64,000 nt of DNA from Portunus trituberculatus (GCF_017591435.1 NC_059256.1:13092766-13156765); one strand, 5' to 3'; shown: positions 1-13,720, numbered from the stretch's first letter. Program-made: numbers and translations. The notes: generated from the sequence alone by a model not told the origin.

Positions 1-1067
1 TTTATAAAGTCTATGTCTTTCTTTTATAAGTTCTAATAATTCTTCAGTGACTCATGGATTATTTACTCTTTTTTGTTTGCTTCGGATATTTTTAATAGGA
101 GCAAGATCGTTAATAATGCTAATCAGGGTGTTGGAAAAGGAGTTGTATGAATCGTTAACATTGTCAATTATAGTGAAACTCTCAAAGGCTACTTGCATTG
201 CATTACACAGGCGTGTTTCATCCATACTCTTATAGTTCCTATAAGAAAAACAAATGTCTTTATCATGTTTGGCAAAATGATCAGAGATGTCACACCTCTG
301 TTTAATAAATCAATGTTATTATTGCTCCAGATGTGGTCGATGACTGTTGCGCTGTGTGTATTGACTCTAGTAAGTTTATTAATTAATAGTAACCATAACT
401 GGAGAAAAGATCAATATAGATTTTTGTTTTTTTGTTAGAGTTAATCAACACGTTAATATTAAAATCACCCATAATTAAACAAGTTTTTCCTGAAGTAGAT
501 ATATTATTGAGAATGATCTCTAGTTTACTGAGAAAAGAACAGATGTTTCCATTAGGTCTACGATAAATTACCCCAATCAGTATGTTTTTCTTTAGGTAAC
601 ACGGGTTAAGAAACAAAGACTCGAGATCATTCTCCATAATAGTTAACTCACTTACAATATTGCATGAAATAGTATCTTTAACACATAAACATACTCCGGC
701 TCCATTATGATTCCTGTTGTTTGTGAGTAGCTTGTAACCTTTGATGCTATACAGATGCTCAGTGCTGTTGGATAGTCTGGTTTCATAGAAAGCCAAGAAT
801 TCAACTGGATTTTTTTTAAGTAAGTAACCCATTATATGTGAGAAATTTGTCTAGGTTATTAGGTACATTTGTGATATTATACATAAGAAGCATTGGCATA
901 AAACCAGTGTTTAACAAATGATCAAATTCACTTTGTATATAATAAGTAAAATCAGGTATAAAGTTAGTCCTACTGACCTGTTCAGGATCAACACTTTCCA
1001 AGGTATGTGTATCCGCAATGACACCATGAAATGAATACTTAAGTTTACTAAATACATCAAAAGGCAA
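1..1067 (-). mobile_element. LINE endonuclease fragment (CR1-group-like), broken
   Basis: The minus strand encodes the APE-type endonuclease of a non-LTR retrotransposon, the nuclease that nicks target DNA to prime reverse transcription. Reading from 1067 downward, one frame ends with NNLDKFLTY. The next frame (832-383) takes over with FLAFYETRL, GAGVCLCVKD, GVIYRRPNG and the diagnostic MGDFNINV box. Below 383 further frames give THSATVIDHIWSN and then endonuclease C-terminal text running off the window edge. The switch near 820-830 is a frameshift, and at least two more are needed below 383, so this is a dead copy. The reverse transcriptase, if present, lies outside the window. Assignment to the CR1 group rests on the style of these motifs and is tentative; the endonuclease call is firm. 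Confidence 0.8.
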
Positions 1068-1122
1068 AGAATATGAATTGTCACCACCTAATAATACAAG
1101 TACCTGATTGTCATCACTGTCA

Positions 1123-1145
1123 TTGCGACCACCACCACCACCACA
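1123..1145. repeat. Short (CAC)n microsatellite
   Basis: Imperfect CCA/CAC trinucleotide run in the 190-bp stretch between the LINE fragment and the (CT)n tract. Nothing else is recognisable in that stretch. Confidence 0.6.
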
Positions 1146-1250
1146 ACTACCTTGAGGTCTCTAACATTTGTAAACTCTACTATACAATATCAATATATGA
1201 ATATCATATTGATTTCAATAGTAAAATTTCAATGCTGAAAAGGAAATATG

Positions 1251-5255
<4,005 letters not shown>

Positions 5256-5640
5256 AGGCCACGAAAATCTATGGATTCTTATGAGTCCTGGGGTACTCCT
5301 GTGTGGGTATCACAGGCATGGTAGCTGGCCGGTCTTCCTCAAGAAGGCAAAAGTAAGGCGTAGGACAGCAGGTTGCTAGGGAAAGGTGGACGCCTGAGGC
5401 CGCCAAGAGGGTGGACAGGTCGAGTATTGTGATGGCCAGGGCGGAGAGCCAGGAGCGTAATGCAGTATGTTGAGAGAAGAGGCGTGGGCATTGAAGCAGG
5501 AAATGTTCAATGGCCTCAGGGGTAGTCCTATACCAAGGGCAGAAGGGGTCTCAAGACTGACGTAGGCGATGCAAGTGAGCACTGAGCGTGGTGTGGCCAA
5601 GGCGGAGGCGGGCAATGGATGATGTGCCTTGCGCTCCTTC
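5256..5640 (-). mobile_element. LINE 3' end fragment, same family, opposite orientation
   Basis: Reverse-strand copy of the same LINE terminus. The frame 5615-5376 contains the same tail of residues ([21 protein letters not shown] text with changes), and the DNA mirrors 4920-5250 over more than 300 bp with scattered differences. The two copies meet 3' end to 3' end near 5255. The zinc-finger part needs a frame change in this copy. Its upstream side fades near 5640 at a GACT tetramer run. Confidence 0.75.
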
Positions 5641-6150
5641 CCGTGACTGACTGACTGACTGTTTGAATCTTGTAACGGCGCTCATCCTCCCCCGCTGATG
5701 GATCCTCCCATCCCTCACCCCCTTACTACCTGCGACCCGCGCGTCATCAGTTGGAAGCGAGGTTCCCTAATCAATTCCTCTAGCCTGCCCATTGAACCCG
5801 TATATCCTCCCTAGAATCCTTGGTGGCGTTTGTGTAGTAGGCTTGGTGTAAGATTTCACGAGGAGCACGATTCTACGCTACACCGGTGATCACAATAGTA
5901 TGGATGGGTGGAGCTAGATTGTCAAAAACTTTACATCCTTGTTAATGGGTCGATGGACTTACCCGTTGAATATGCTGGGTGTCTGTAAATATTGATGTAA
6001 ACCATGTCAATGGATCGGATAAGAAGAACATGAGCCTTTGTATACAGACTAGATTTAAAGTAAATCATTTCAGCTGCCAGGGAATTTGTTTGTCTGTTTG
6101 TTTGTTTTTAGCATATGTAATGGCGTCCCCCGTTTTCCTTTGCCTGCATC
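5641..6150. other. Unassigned spacer
   Basis: About 510 bp with no supported reading frame and no recognised element. It starts with four GACT tetramers (about 5645-5662) and is otherwise mixed-composition single-copy-looking DNA. Confidence 0.5.
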
Positions 6151-6300
6151 TATCAGATTTGAAATGAGTGAATATTTCCATGTTTAATTCCGCCTCTCTA
6201 ACATTCTCCGTGATGTGTGATTCTGTTCGGGATATTAAGATGGCGTTTTCAGTCAGTGCTATATCAGAGAGTAATTTGATTATCCCACTGAATTTATATG

Positions 6301-6302
<2 letters not shown>

Positions 6303-6372
<70 letters not shown>
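6303..6372. repeat. (AC)n microsatellite
   Basis: About 35 uninterrupted AC dinucleotides in duplicate copy A. The paralogous position in copy B carries a shorter (AC)n at about 8036-8092. Confidence 0.97.
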
Positions 6373-6374
<2 letters not shown>

Positions 6375-6406
6375 ATTTACTTTCAGATATTTATTTTGAA
6401 AAAAAA

Positions 6407-6409
<3 letters not shown>

Positions 6410-6483
<74 letters not shown>
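6410..6483. repeat. (AT)n microsatellite at a MITE border
   Basis: About 37 AT dinucleotides ending exactly at the left end of the hAT-like element. The paralogous copy B has only a few TA units (AATAATATAGTAC), so the tract expanded in this copy, perhaps from the TA-rich insertion site. Confidence 0.95.
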
Positions 6484-6486
<3 letters not shown>

Positions 6487-7194
6487 TGGTTCGCAACCCA
6501 GGGTCGCGACCCAAACTAGGGTCGCGAGAGTGTATTTTGAGGGTCGCCAGAGGAACTTACAAAAATATGATTTACGTATGGTGACATTTTTATTTTGATT
6601 AATGTAACGAATTTGCTTTACTAAGTTTACTTTAGTTAGTAAAACTCACTAAGTAAAGATTCTACTGATCACATAGTAACAAAACGAGGAGCGGTCATAA
6701 AACGCCTATACTCGTGGAATTCCGCCTGTAGTACGAGTGAATAGCTTTCATGTACAATACGTGTATTGGCCACCGAACAGGCTGCGTCCGCCTGAGTGAG
6801 CACTGAGCAGTCAGTCAAGTGTGACGCTACAGCAGTGAAAGAACGGTACTTCTCCAGAAAATGTAAGTATTGCATGCATCGTACTTTTTTTTTTTTAATA
6901 ACTAGTAAATGCTTTCCTTCCATCGCCCTCTTTGTTTATATTTATATGTGTGAAATTACTGTTCTTGAATATAGCTATTGTTGATTTGATCATGCTGTGC
7001 ATCGCCTGCGTGTGTCTACAAACGTTTCTAAGAGCATATAAACTATATAAAGTATAAAAATGAATGTTTATAAACATTATGCAAGTACGTATAAATGTAA
7101 CATGAAATGGTTAAATTTATTATTACAATTAGGGTCGCGACTCCAGTCTAAGAGTGGATTTAGGGTCGCAGCCAAAAAAGGTTGGGAAACACTG
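6484..7194. mobile_element. hAT superfamily MITE (CAGTGGTT ... CACTG ends)
   Basis: The left end reads CAGTGGTTCGCAACCCAGG and the right end, read inward, CAGTGTTTCCCAACC. These are imperfect terminal inverted repeats of the type well known from hAT (Charlie/Zaphod-like) elements. Just inside both ends are GGGTCGCGAC words in opposite orientation. The interior (711 bp in all) has no transposase; it is AT-rich with runs of T. The right flank (GTATAGTACATGAG) matches the uninterrupted paralogous segment near 8128-8145, which marks the insertion point. The expected 8-bp target duplication is not clean because the left flank is an AT microsatellite. Confidence 0.85.
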
Positions 7195-7375
7195 CGTATA
7201 GTACATGAGTAAAGCTTTATTTCTTTCATCAAAATTGATCAGCCAGCTAAAAGAAGCCAAATAACAAACCTACAAGATTATGTTTTTTTTTTTATGAAAA
7301 CAGGTCAGCTATCTAAGTTTAGCATCTTTTAGATACATATAAGCACATCAAGGTGTGGATTCCAATATGCTGTGC

Positions 7376-7750
7376 AACACTAGTTCGCAGACGAAGGTAA
7401 AAGTGGAAAAGAGCAGCCCTACGCCGCACACCAGGAACACACCCTGCAGATGGTATGTAGTGAGCGTCAGCCCCTCCTGCTGTGCCTCCACTCTTCCTCT
7501 CATGTCCTTCCTTGCTTCTACCTACGTCAGGAGAGGAATAAAATTATTCTTAGTTTTGATAATTTTGACTGCATCAAAAGCAGGAAAAAAAAAAAAAAAC
7601 AGTAGTATCAGCAGTGTCTCCATCCCTCCTCTCCTGTCCTTCAGTGTTGCAGCCTGCATGAGGAGAAGAATAAGAATAAAAATGATTTTTAGTAATATTG
7701 ACGGCAGCAGGAGCAGCAGCAGCAGCAGCACTAACAACAGTAACAGTATC

Positions 7751-7785
<35 letters not shown>

Positions 7786-7929
7786 GAAGTCAGTAAGTAA
7801 GTAAGCATTTATTGTTATTTTAACGTATAAATATACATTGATTTACATTGATTGTAATACCCGTATTAGCACGAGCTTGTCGAGCCGAAGCTCCCTGACA
7901 AGCATATATGAGAAAAGAAATGGTAAAGC
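7376..7929. other. Spacer with serine-codon-like trinucleotide repeats
   Basis: This stretch holds an approximate tandem duplication of about 145 bp (7470-7570 similar to 7615-7715, sharing CTCCTGTCCTT-type and GGAGAAGAATAA-type text), then AGC repeats (about 7708-7727) and AGT repeats (about 7753-7785). A 149-codon frame spans it, but it is low-complexity and has no recognisable domain. I see no gene. Confidence 0.6.
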
Positions 7930-8032
7930 TTTCAGCCTCTTTAACATTTTTCTTGATGTGTGATTCTGGTAGGGAAATCAAGTTGGCGTTTTCGGTCAGT
8001 TCTATTTGATTTTCCCTCTGAATTTAAATGTT

Positions 8033-8094
<62 letters not shown>

Positions 8095-8335
8095 CTAAAT
8101 GCGGACATTTGTTTTGAGAAAAAAATAATATAGTACATGAGTAAAAGCTTTTCTTTCACTATCAGTTTTGATCAGCAAGCAAAAAAAAAAAAAAAAAAAA
8201 AGACGAGGAACGAGCTTACAAGACAATGTGTCTTTTAAGAATCGTAAAACAGATCAGCTATTTAAGTTGAGCATCTTTTAAATACATATTAACACATCAA
8301 GGTCTGGATTCCAATATACTTTGGAACACTACCTC
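7930..8335. repeat. Segmental duplicate, copy B (empty site)
   Basis: Paralogue of 6165-6410 plus 7195-7375, in direct orientation, with its own (AC)n (8036-8092) and an A-run at about 8182-8201. It lacks the 711-bp hAT MITE and the (AT)n of copy A, giving a pre-insertion reference. Confidence 0.8.
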
Positions 8336-9042
8336 TATACTGCCTAATATGACGCTTCAGTCATAAAAAAAAAAAAAAAACTTTTCATTGGATAATATGA
8401 GCATGAGATCAACGAGCTCTTACTGTCAAATGTGACGAATTGGTCACTTATTCAGCTTTGAAGTAAGACTAACGGGAACGCTGTTCAGCTCGCAAGATGC
8501 CACTTTGAGGGAGAGGACGGGGAAAATGTCCGCCTGTTTTGATCGGCTATGGATAAAGTTGATGTTTATGGTGCCACTTTTTTTTTTTTTTTTTTTTAAA
8601 TGGGAATACTTTACGTTATGTAGATGGATTGGATTCCCAGATTTTTGTTGAAATAGTGAATATGTGAACGTTGATACATTGATGACTTTTACGTCCTGTT
8701 AGACACATAAACAGACCCTGGGATAGCACTGTGATTGAATATAAATGTAGCATAGGATGTTATTTTTTTTGGTAGATTTTAAAGTATTTTCAGGGCAAAC
8801 TTAAGAAAATCAGTTGCTTTATGCACTATCAACATTTTATTTGACTATTTTCTAAAAATAATTTTTCGATACTTTTCAGCTTTATGTGTATCTACATTTT
8901 ACTCAAGAACTAGAAATAAACAACTGTGTCAGGTAAATGAAGGTATTGCCTCCATTGACCAAGGGCACTCAAGTGATGCATCACCAGATGATTGCAGATA
9001 TTGCAGAGTTCACATCACCTGAGAAGAGTATGTCATACTGAG
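8336..9042. other. AT-rich spacer without recognised features
   Basis: About 700 bp with poly-T and poly-A runs (for example around 8576-8597). No supported frame, terminal repeat or RNA gene was found on either strand. Confidence 0.5.
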
Positions 9043-9086
9043 GTGTGTGTGTGTGTGGTGTGTGGTGTGTGTGTGTGTGTGTGTGT
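9043..9086. repeat. (GT)n tail of the SINE
   Basis: Imperfect GT tract directly after the SINE 3' end; read on the SINE strand it is the (AC)n tail. Confidence 0.85.
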
Positions 9087-9370
9087 AATTCACCTCGGTC
9101 GCTTGCTGGTCACCCAGCCAGTTTTCCCCATTACGGAGCGAGCTCAGAGCTCATAGACCGATCTTCGGGTAGGACTGAGACTACATCAACACACTCCACA
9201 CACCGGGAAAGCGAGGCCACAACCCCTCGAGTTACATTCCGTACCTATTTACTGCTAGGTGAACAGTGGCCACACATTAATTAAGAGGATTGCCCATTTG
9301 CCTCGCCGCGCCGGGATTCGAGCCCGGCCCTCTCGATTGTGAGTCGAGCGTGCTAACCACTACACTACGC

Positions 9371-9374
<4 letters not shown>
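9087..9374 (-). mobile_element. tRNA-derived SINE
   Basis: On the minus strand a tRNA-like head (9374-9304) is followed by a body of about 215 bp. The body contains CACCTAGCAGTAAATAGGTAC and ends ...GAGGTGAATTACACACAC in an (AC)n tail. That is the standard layout of a tRNA-derived SINE transcribed by RNA polymerase III and mobilised by a partner LINE. The end (GGTGAATTACACAC) resembles the 3' ends of the CR1-like LINE pieces at 60.2-60.7 kb (TAGGTAAATACACAC), which points to that LINE as the likely partner. SINEs with this body are, from memory, widespread in decapods. Confidence 0.85.
9304..9374 (-). pseudogene. tRNA-Val(CAC)-like head of the SINE
   Basis: The 71-nt segment folds as a tRNA. 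Acceptor arms CACCGCG (9374-9368) and CGCGGCG (9310-9304) pair with one mismatch. The anticodon stem CTCGA/TCGAG encloses loop CTCACAA, giving anticodon CAC (valine). The T-arm contains GGGCTCGAATCCC, a good B box, and the D-arm TAGTGTAGTGGTTAGCAC carries the A-box region. It is fused to the SINE body with no 3' processing signal, so I treat it as the SINE promoter rather than a working tRNA gene. Confidence 0.8.

Positions 9375-9413
<39 letters not shown>
9375..9413. repeat. (GT)n at the 3' end of the split J-family LINE
   Basis: Pure GT tract between the SINE head and the LINE 3' end. Read on the minus strand it follows the LINE terminus as TAAACACACAC. Confidence 0.9.
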
Positions 9414-9415
<2 letters not shown>

Positions 9416-9616
9416 ATGCAGGAGAGATGCCAACCAAGGGCAACAAAATATTAAAAACAAGGCCAACTTGAGTGTTGGTTCCCTAAAAGGAAAGGAAAGA
9501 GTTAGCCAAAAAAAATAAGGAATAAATGTCTTGATATCTCCCTCTTAATAAAGGTCAAGTCGTAAGAAGACGGAAATACAGAAGCAGGGAGGGAGTTCCA
9601 GAAATTAGCAGAGAAT
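9414..9616 (-). mobile_element. 3' terminal piece of J-family LINE copy M1 (other half at 13721-16622)
   Basis: On the minus strand this reads CTGGAACTCCCTCCCTGC, then a frame matching the C-terminal residues of copy P2 (LWNSLPASVFP-type text), then a 3' UTR with CAAGTTGGCCTTGTTTT and GTTGCCCTTGGTTGG. All of this aligns with 22905-23105 on the plus strand. It therefore supplies the missing end of the LINE that breaks off at 13721. The two halves are separated by the N-family LINE at 9617-13720. Confidence 0.85.
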
Positions 9617-9643
9617 GATTGGATTTGGATTTGGATTTTAATT

Positions 9644-9679
9644 TAGGCGCCGCAACGGCAAAGATAATATGGCACCGCT
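9644..9679 (-). other. 3' UTR stem-loop of N-family LINE copy 1
   Basis: The plus strand shows GGCGCC at 9646-9651 and GGCACC at 9671-9676, which pair in the minus-strand RNA around a short loop, just before the tail. The same hairpin occurs in copies 2 (28991-29022) and 3 (30042-30072). Its conservation at the extreme 3' end suggests the RT recognition structure, an inference from other LINEs with 3' stem-loops. Confidence 0.6.
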
Positions 9680-9821
9680 ACAATATTTTTATTAAAAATA
9701 TAGTTAATAAAAGAAATAATTAAAAGCAATTAAAAACAATACAATTAAAAGTAACTAAAAAATCTCAAAATAAAATAAAACTAAATAAAGCACTAAAATA
9801 AGTAATACATTAAAATAAAAT

Positions 9822-10900
9822 TCACAAATTAGGGAGAAGTCCAGCTTCTCCTAAGTACTTAAAAACATCATGGTCAGGTGACAGACATGCTGGTCCAAGG
9901 GCCTTAGAAAGATAATAGACACCGCTATCTCTACCGCGACACCGGTAGAGGTAGCGATGTCGTAAGTCAATAAAACTAAGACACTCGACCAGCAGGTGCT
10001 GCACGGTAAGCGGCACCAGGCAGTCATCACAGTAGGGTTGAGGGTCCCTGGTCAACAAATATCTTTGTGTAAAATACGTGTGACCTATTTTTAGCCGCGC
10101 TGATACAATCTGTGTACGACGGTCGCGGATATGGGTGTATGTCCAGTCATGGAGAACGGAAGTGGTGATCTCTCCCATTTTCGAGGTGGCAACCCCCGTT
10201 TGCCACCTCCTCTGCCATCTTGCAACAATCTCCAGACGAATACAATGGAAGACATCTCGAAACGGGACAAGGGCAGGGGATAAAGCGCGACTTGTCTCCT
10301 CTTTGGCAAGGCGATCTGCCTGCTCGTTCCCAGGAACACCAACATGGCCAGGGACCCTGCAGAACCCAACACGATATCCTCTGTTGCTAAGCAGATAAAG
10401 CCACTCCAAAGCTGATAAAACCAATGGGTTAGGGGAAGTAATAGAGGAGGAGAGAGCAGCAAGAGCACTGCGGAAATCGCGAAAGCGGGAGAGTAAAAAT
10501 TATCTATAAGGCAAGGACTATGGAAGAGAGCTCTACAGTAATAAAACATGCCACAGAAGGAAGATTACCAGCTCGGTAGAAGGAGAGAAAAAACAACTAA
10601 ACACAACACCTGCATCGTATTTGGAACCATCAGTAAAAAATGGGATGGCATCAGAATGAGTAAAATAGTGTTCTAGATATCGTGAGTGGGACAGAGCTGG
10701 CGGCAATCCTTCTTGCCATCCATGGCAGGAGGGCATAACGAGGCAACGGGAGTAGGAAAGAATAGACAGGACTGGGGGCGACAGACAAATCCATCATGAG
10801 AGAGGCGACTCGATTGCCAAAAGGTTTAGGGTGACAAGGTCGAGTGACATACGCCTGCAAACGCGAGTCCTGCAATATTGACACACTAGGGACTGAATCA
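9822..10900 (-). pseudogene. RNase H and C-terminal zinc finger of N-family ORF2 (copy 1)
   Basis: Minus-strand frames together carry an RNase H domain and the element's C-terminus. FFTDGSKYDAGV (near 10640) holds the first catalytic Asp. VPGHVGVPGNEQADRLAKEE (near 10340) is the typical last RNase H block, with its His and Asp. Further down, YCDDCLVPLTVQHLLVECLSF is a CCHC finger. RNase H would remove template RNA during integration. The domain is spread over at least three frames, so it is not translatable as one protein. The region above 10800 (SGASFRCSDVGFAS-type text) corresponds to sequence between RT and RNase H in copy 3. Confidence 0.8.
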
Positions 10901-11019
10901 GGAAGACGGTGGATGCGAAACCAACATCAGAGCAGCGAAAACTGGCGCCGGAGATCCAGCGTCCAGAAGCCAGCATCCACCAGGAGGCTAGGAATTGGAG
11001 ACGAAATGTGGAGTTAGGT

Positions 11020-11395
11020 CGCGCACTAGTGACTAGACCATCAAAATCTCCCTTGGAGACAGGAATCTGAGAAGGGAGATAGAGACTGCAAAAAGTGTAG
11101 GATCGTCCCAGAAAGACTTTGACAGCAACCGCATGAAATGATGAACTAAGTTGCAAAGGGACAACAGAGTATAGCATGAAGGACTAGGATTGCTGTGCCA
11201 CCGTGGTAGAGTGCTAAAGGAGTGCTAAAAAGGCACGATAGCCGGGAGGACTAGAATGAATAGTATCACCGAGCATTGTCTCCTGTAGAGCGACACAGGC
11301 TGGAGATAACTCGGAGTTCCCCCCGACAAGACACAAAGTAGTCTACAGTTCCACTGTAGAAGCTTGAAAAAGATTATTTAGGTGCAGTGGACGGG
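11020..11395 (-). pseudogene. Endonuclease remnant of N-family ORF2 (copy 1)
   Basis: The frame around 11177-11030 (VAVKVFLGRSYTFCSLYLP, then VSKGDFDGLV) matches the middle of the endonuclease seen more completely in copy 3 (32345-32800). The N-terminal part (CVALQETMLGDT-type text) is readable with frameshifts up to about 11340. The catalytic GDFN box is absent because a deletion removes everything from here through the RT. Confidence 0.7.
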
Positions 11396-13282
11396 TGAGC
11401 CTTTTAAAGGGTCTGCCTGTGACTCACCTCACTGGTAACAATTAACCGATGGGAAGACACAGGGAGTTGAGATGTGCTGGGTCGATGGACTGCAGCATTT
11501 CGCCCTACCGGTGAGTGACGTGAATTACCACCATTCCTACAGGGCACTGGAGGGCGAGGATCAGGCCGCACTGTACTTTTCGCCAAAGTGAGTCCACGAG
11601 GGACGGCTGTAACAATATCACCGGATGACTTCATGGCAAGACTATCCTCATCACAATAAGCCCAATCTGAGACAGAGGGTGTCACAGAAGGCTGAACAGA
11701 AACCATTGGAGCTGCCATTGCAGAGCGATCCCTGAAGGAAACGCGATCGTGTGCACCAGAAAAAATCTTAGATTGCTTCATCTGAGCCAAATCTATCGAC
11801 TCCGCAGAGCTGCGGTGTCGCTTGGTCAGGCCCTTCAAAGGCTTAGGTGATACAGGAGAGGAATGGACATCCACTACATGGTTTACCTTGGTAAAGTCCA
11901 GAGGAGTCCCATCACATCTTTCAGATGACTCAACTCAGTCATCGGACAAAAGGGCAAACATATTAGCGAAATGAACAACAAGACCACCAGCCCCAAGAAA
12001 GCGAGAGGTAGCAGAATGAAGCAGACTCAGCTTATGAGCGAGAGGCTGAAGCATAGGATGTCGTACCAGTACCGTCTTTCTGGCGGTAAAGGAGTTCATG
12101 GCGAGCACTACCAAGGCTAATGAACTGACTATTAGGAAGCTGTAGAATATCCTGCTCCAAGCAAGACCTCGGGCATTGCCTGGAACGTACCTGGTGAACA
12201 TCACGGCAATGGAAACAATAAGTAGCAGCATTACAATGCTCCTCAGTATGTGAGTCTAATACTGAGTAATTTCCGCATCGGGAAGCTTCCTTGCAGGAGT
12301 TTTTATCATGACCGTACCCATAGCACGAGAAACAAAATGCCTCACCCTAAGATTAATGGCATGGATTGGATTGGATTGGATTTTTAAATAAGGCACCGGA
12401 ACATCTAAGATTGATGGGACCGATATGAACACAGTCAGGGAGGATGGAACTAAAGGAGAGAAGGACCCTGTTGGAGAAATTCCTGATCTTAGTCACCTTA
12501 TGGACAAAGCTAGGGAACATTCCTAATATTCCCTCCTCAGGAAATTCATAAAGATTCTGGCTGTACACATAACTTTCACTATAAGTAAAGGTGGGATGAG
12601 CCTTCACAGTCTCAAACATGCTGTCAGTAAAGCATGGGAGATGTTACAACATCCTCCCCTGCATAATACGTTTAGCCTGCACGAACACTCCCTTACAGTA
12701 CTTCTTAAGATTTCCCTCAGGAATTGTGCGGATTTCTTTGGCAAGGTACTGGGAGGCATGGATGAAATTCCCACGCCCATGTCTGTAGTCCGCCACACAC
12801 CAACGGAGGCAGGATATGGCGAACTTCAGGAACTGAAAACTCTAAATGCTTGTCAAAAAGGATTTGGGATATAGTCCGTGTTAATATCTGCAATATTACG
12901 ATAGTGGAGAAGTTCCGTCTTAAAGCCAGAGTCAGCTAGGGGCAGAGATGCTACATGTTCTAAAGACAAACCGGCTTAATCGCATGACAGAAAAGTCACA
13001 CAGCAGCGATTAGATGGAAAACCCTTATAATAAACAAGTTGAATACGAAGAACCGTGTCATACGCCTTGAGAAGGGAATGCAAGGCGTGATAAGAAAATG
13101 ATGGATTAAAATTTACCATCAAAAGGGAGTCCAAACCAGCAGAGAGGCATCCCTTAGAAAAGACCGCTGTGAGAGGCACTTGTGGAGGGGAATCCTTCCT
13201 CCCTATTCAGACCTGAAGATGCTGTCTCGCGGGCCAGGTCAGCCACCCCACGAGAACCTGGTACGTTTTTGTGTTTCCCCAT
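11392..13282 (-). pseudogene. ORF1 (RRM + zinc knuckle, gag-like) of N-family LINE copy 1
   Basis: ORF1 of I-type LINEs encodes an RNA-binding chaperone that packages the element RNA. The start codon lies at 13282-13280. Around 13179-12976 an RRM-like domain is readable (LLMVNFNPSF as RNP2, CVTFLS as RNP1). It is followed by NLYEFPEEGILGMFPSFVHKVTK (12550-12480), a cysteine-rich knuckle region (about 12350-12170) and a charged tail (PKPLKGLTKRHR, 11850-11404). Several frameshifts, a stop near the end and a 45-bp nested insertion at 12360-12404 show that it is dead. Copy B (35268-36264) has the N-terminal half in one intact frame and confirms the reading. Confidence 0.75.
12347..12417 (-). mobile_element. 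45-bp N-family LINE 3' stub nested in ORF1, with target-site duplication
   Basis: At 12360-12404 ORF1 is interrupted by GGATT repeats followed by TTTTTAAATAAGGCACCGGAACAT, which is the tail and extreme 3' end of an N-family element. The insert is bracketed by CTAAGATTAATGG (12347-12359) and CTAAGATTGATGG (12405-12417), a 13-bp duplication with one mismatch. Copy B reads uninterrupted here (CCTAAGGTTGATAGGACC, near 35380). This is an extreme 5' truncation, with only the tail retained. Confidence 0.85.
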
Positions 13283-13720
13283 AAGCATCAAAAGATTAGC
13301 TGCAGGGGCAAGGAAAACCACCTACTAGGACGACAATGGGAGCGAGCGCTGGCTGCCGTGGACGGGATACCTCATCCCCATGTGGACCAGTCGTTTAAAA
13401 AAAAAAGGCCCTACATGATGCGAATGTTTGTCCATGACAGATCCCGCTCCCAAAGCATCCCAGTCTAGACACCAAACCATCCAACACAGGATGACCCCTA
13501 TGGGGCAATCCCTCCAGCAGGTGGCTCCTCTGGTCCACTGGCAGCCTACATAGGAACCATTTCGTCTGGCCCCTCACTGGCGACCTTACTAGCACGGGTA
13601 GCCCTCTCCCTCTCAGAAGGGCAGAACACGGGCCTAAGCCCCCTCTAGCCTAGGTCGCCAGGTCACAGGGGCACGCAACCCGCCCACCCGACAAGGTGGT
13701 TCCCATCTGCGGGGTAGTAG
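13283..13720 (-). promoter_or_regulatory. 5' UTR / internal promoter region of N-family LINE copy 1
   Basis: This 440-bp leader matches 36265-36722 upstream of ORF1 in copy B over its full length, including CCTGTGACCTGGCGA and GGACCAGTGGAGCCACC-type text. Presence of the complete leader in two copies fixes the 5' end at about 13720 and 36720. LINE 5' UTRs normally contain an internal promoter; no motif was identified, so that role is inferred. Confidence 0.6.

Larger units (their letters stand above)
6150..7375. repeat. Segmental duplicate, copy A (interrupted by a MITE)
   Basis: The stretch 6165-6410, resumed at 7195-7375 after a MITE, matches 7930-8335 in order and orientation. Shared landmarks are GTGATGTGTGATTCTG, an (AC)n block after GAATTTATATG, GTACATGAGTAAA, and AACACATCAAGGT-type text near the end. 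Divergence is visible throughout. The MITE is absent from the other copy, so the duplication shows an empty site. Confidence 0.8.
9617..13720 (-). mobile_element. N-family LINE (I/Nimb-like), copy 1, nearly end to end but lacking RT
   Basis: Minus-strand non-LTR element with, in order, a 5' UTR (13720-13283), ORF1 (13282 to about 11392), an endonuclease remnant (about 11390-11020), the region after the RT plus RNase H and zinc finger (about 11005-9822), a 3' UTR with a GGCGCC hairpin, and a (GGATTT)n-type tail at 9619-9640 as seen on the plus strand. The whole reverse transcriptase is missing: endonuclease text passes straight into post-RT text near 11005-11030. Frameshifts are numerous. The element sits inside a J-family LINE, whose halves flank it. 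Confidence 0.85.

Noticed and set aside
6476..7202. 8-bp target-site duplication of the hAT MITE
   Set aside because: Left flank is (AT)n (TATATATA) and right flank CGTATAGT; only partial agreement, so no duplication is claimed.
7355..7804. 149-residue serine-rich frame
   Set aside because: The serine run is an AGC/AGT trinucleotide repeat, and the rest lies over an approximate DNA duplication without a recognisable domain.
9304..9374. Functional tRNA-Val gene
   Set aside because: It is fused to a SINE body with an (AC)n tail and has an acceptor mismatch and no terminator.
10135..10398. Plus-strand frame over the N-family RNase H (and similar ones at 29579 and 30541)
   Set aside because: Antisense shadows of the minus-strand RNase H domain.
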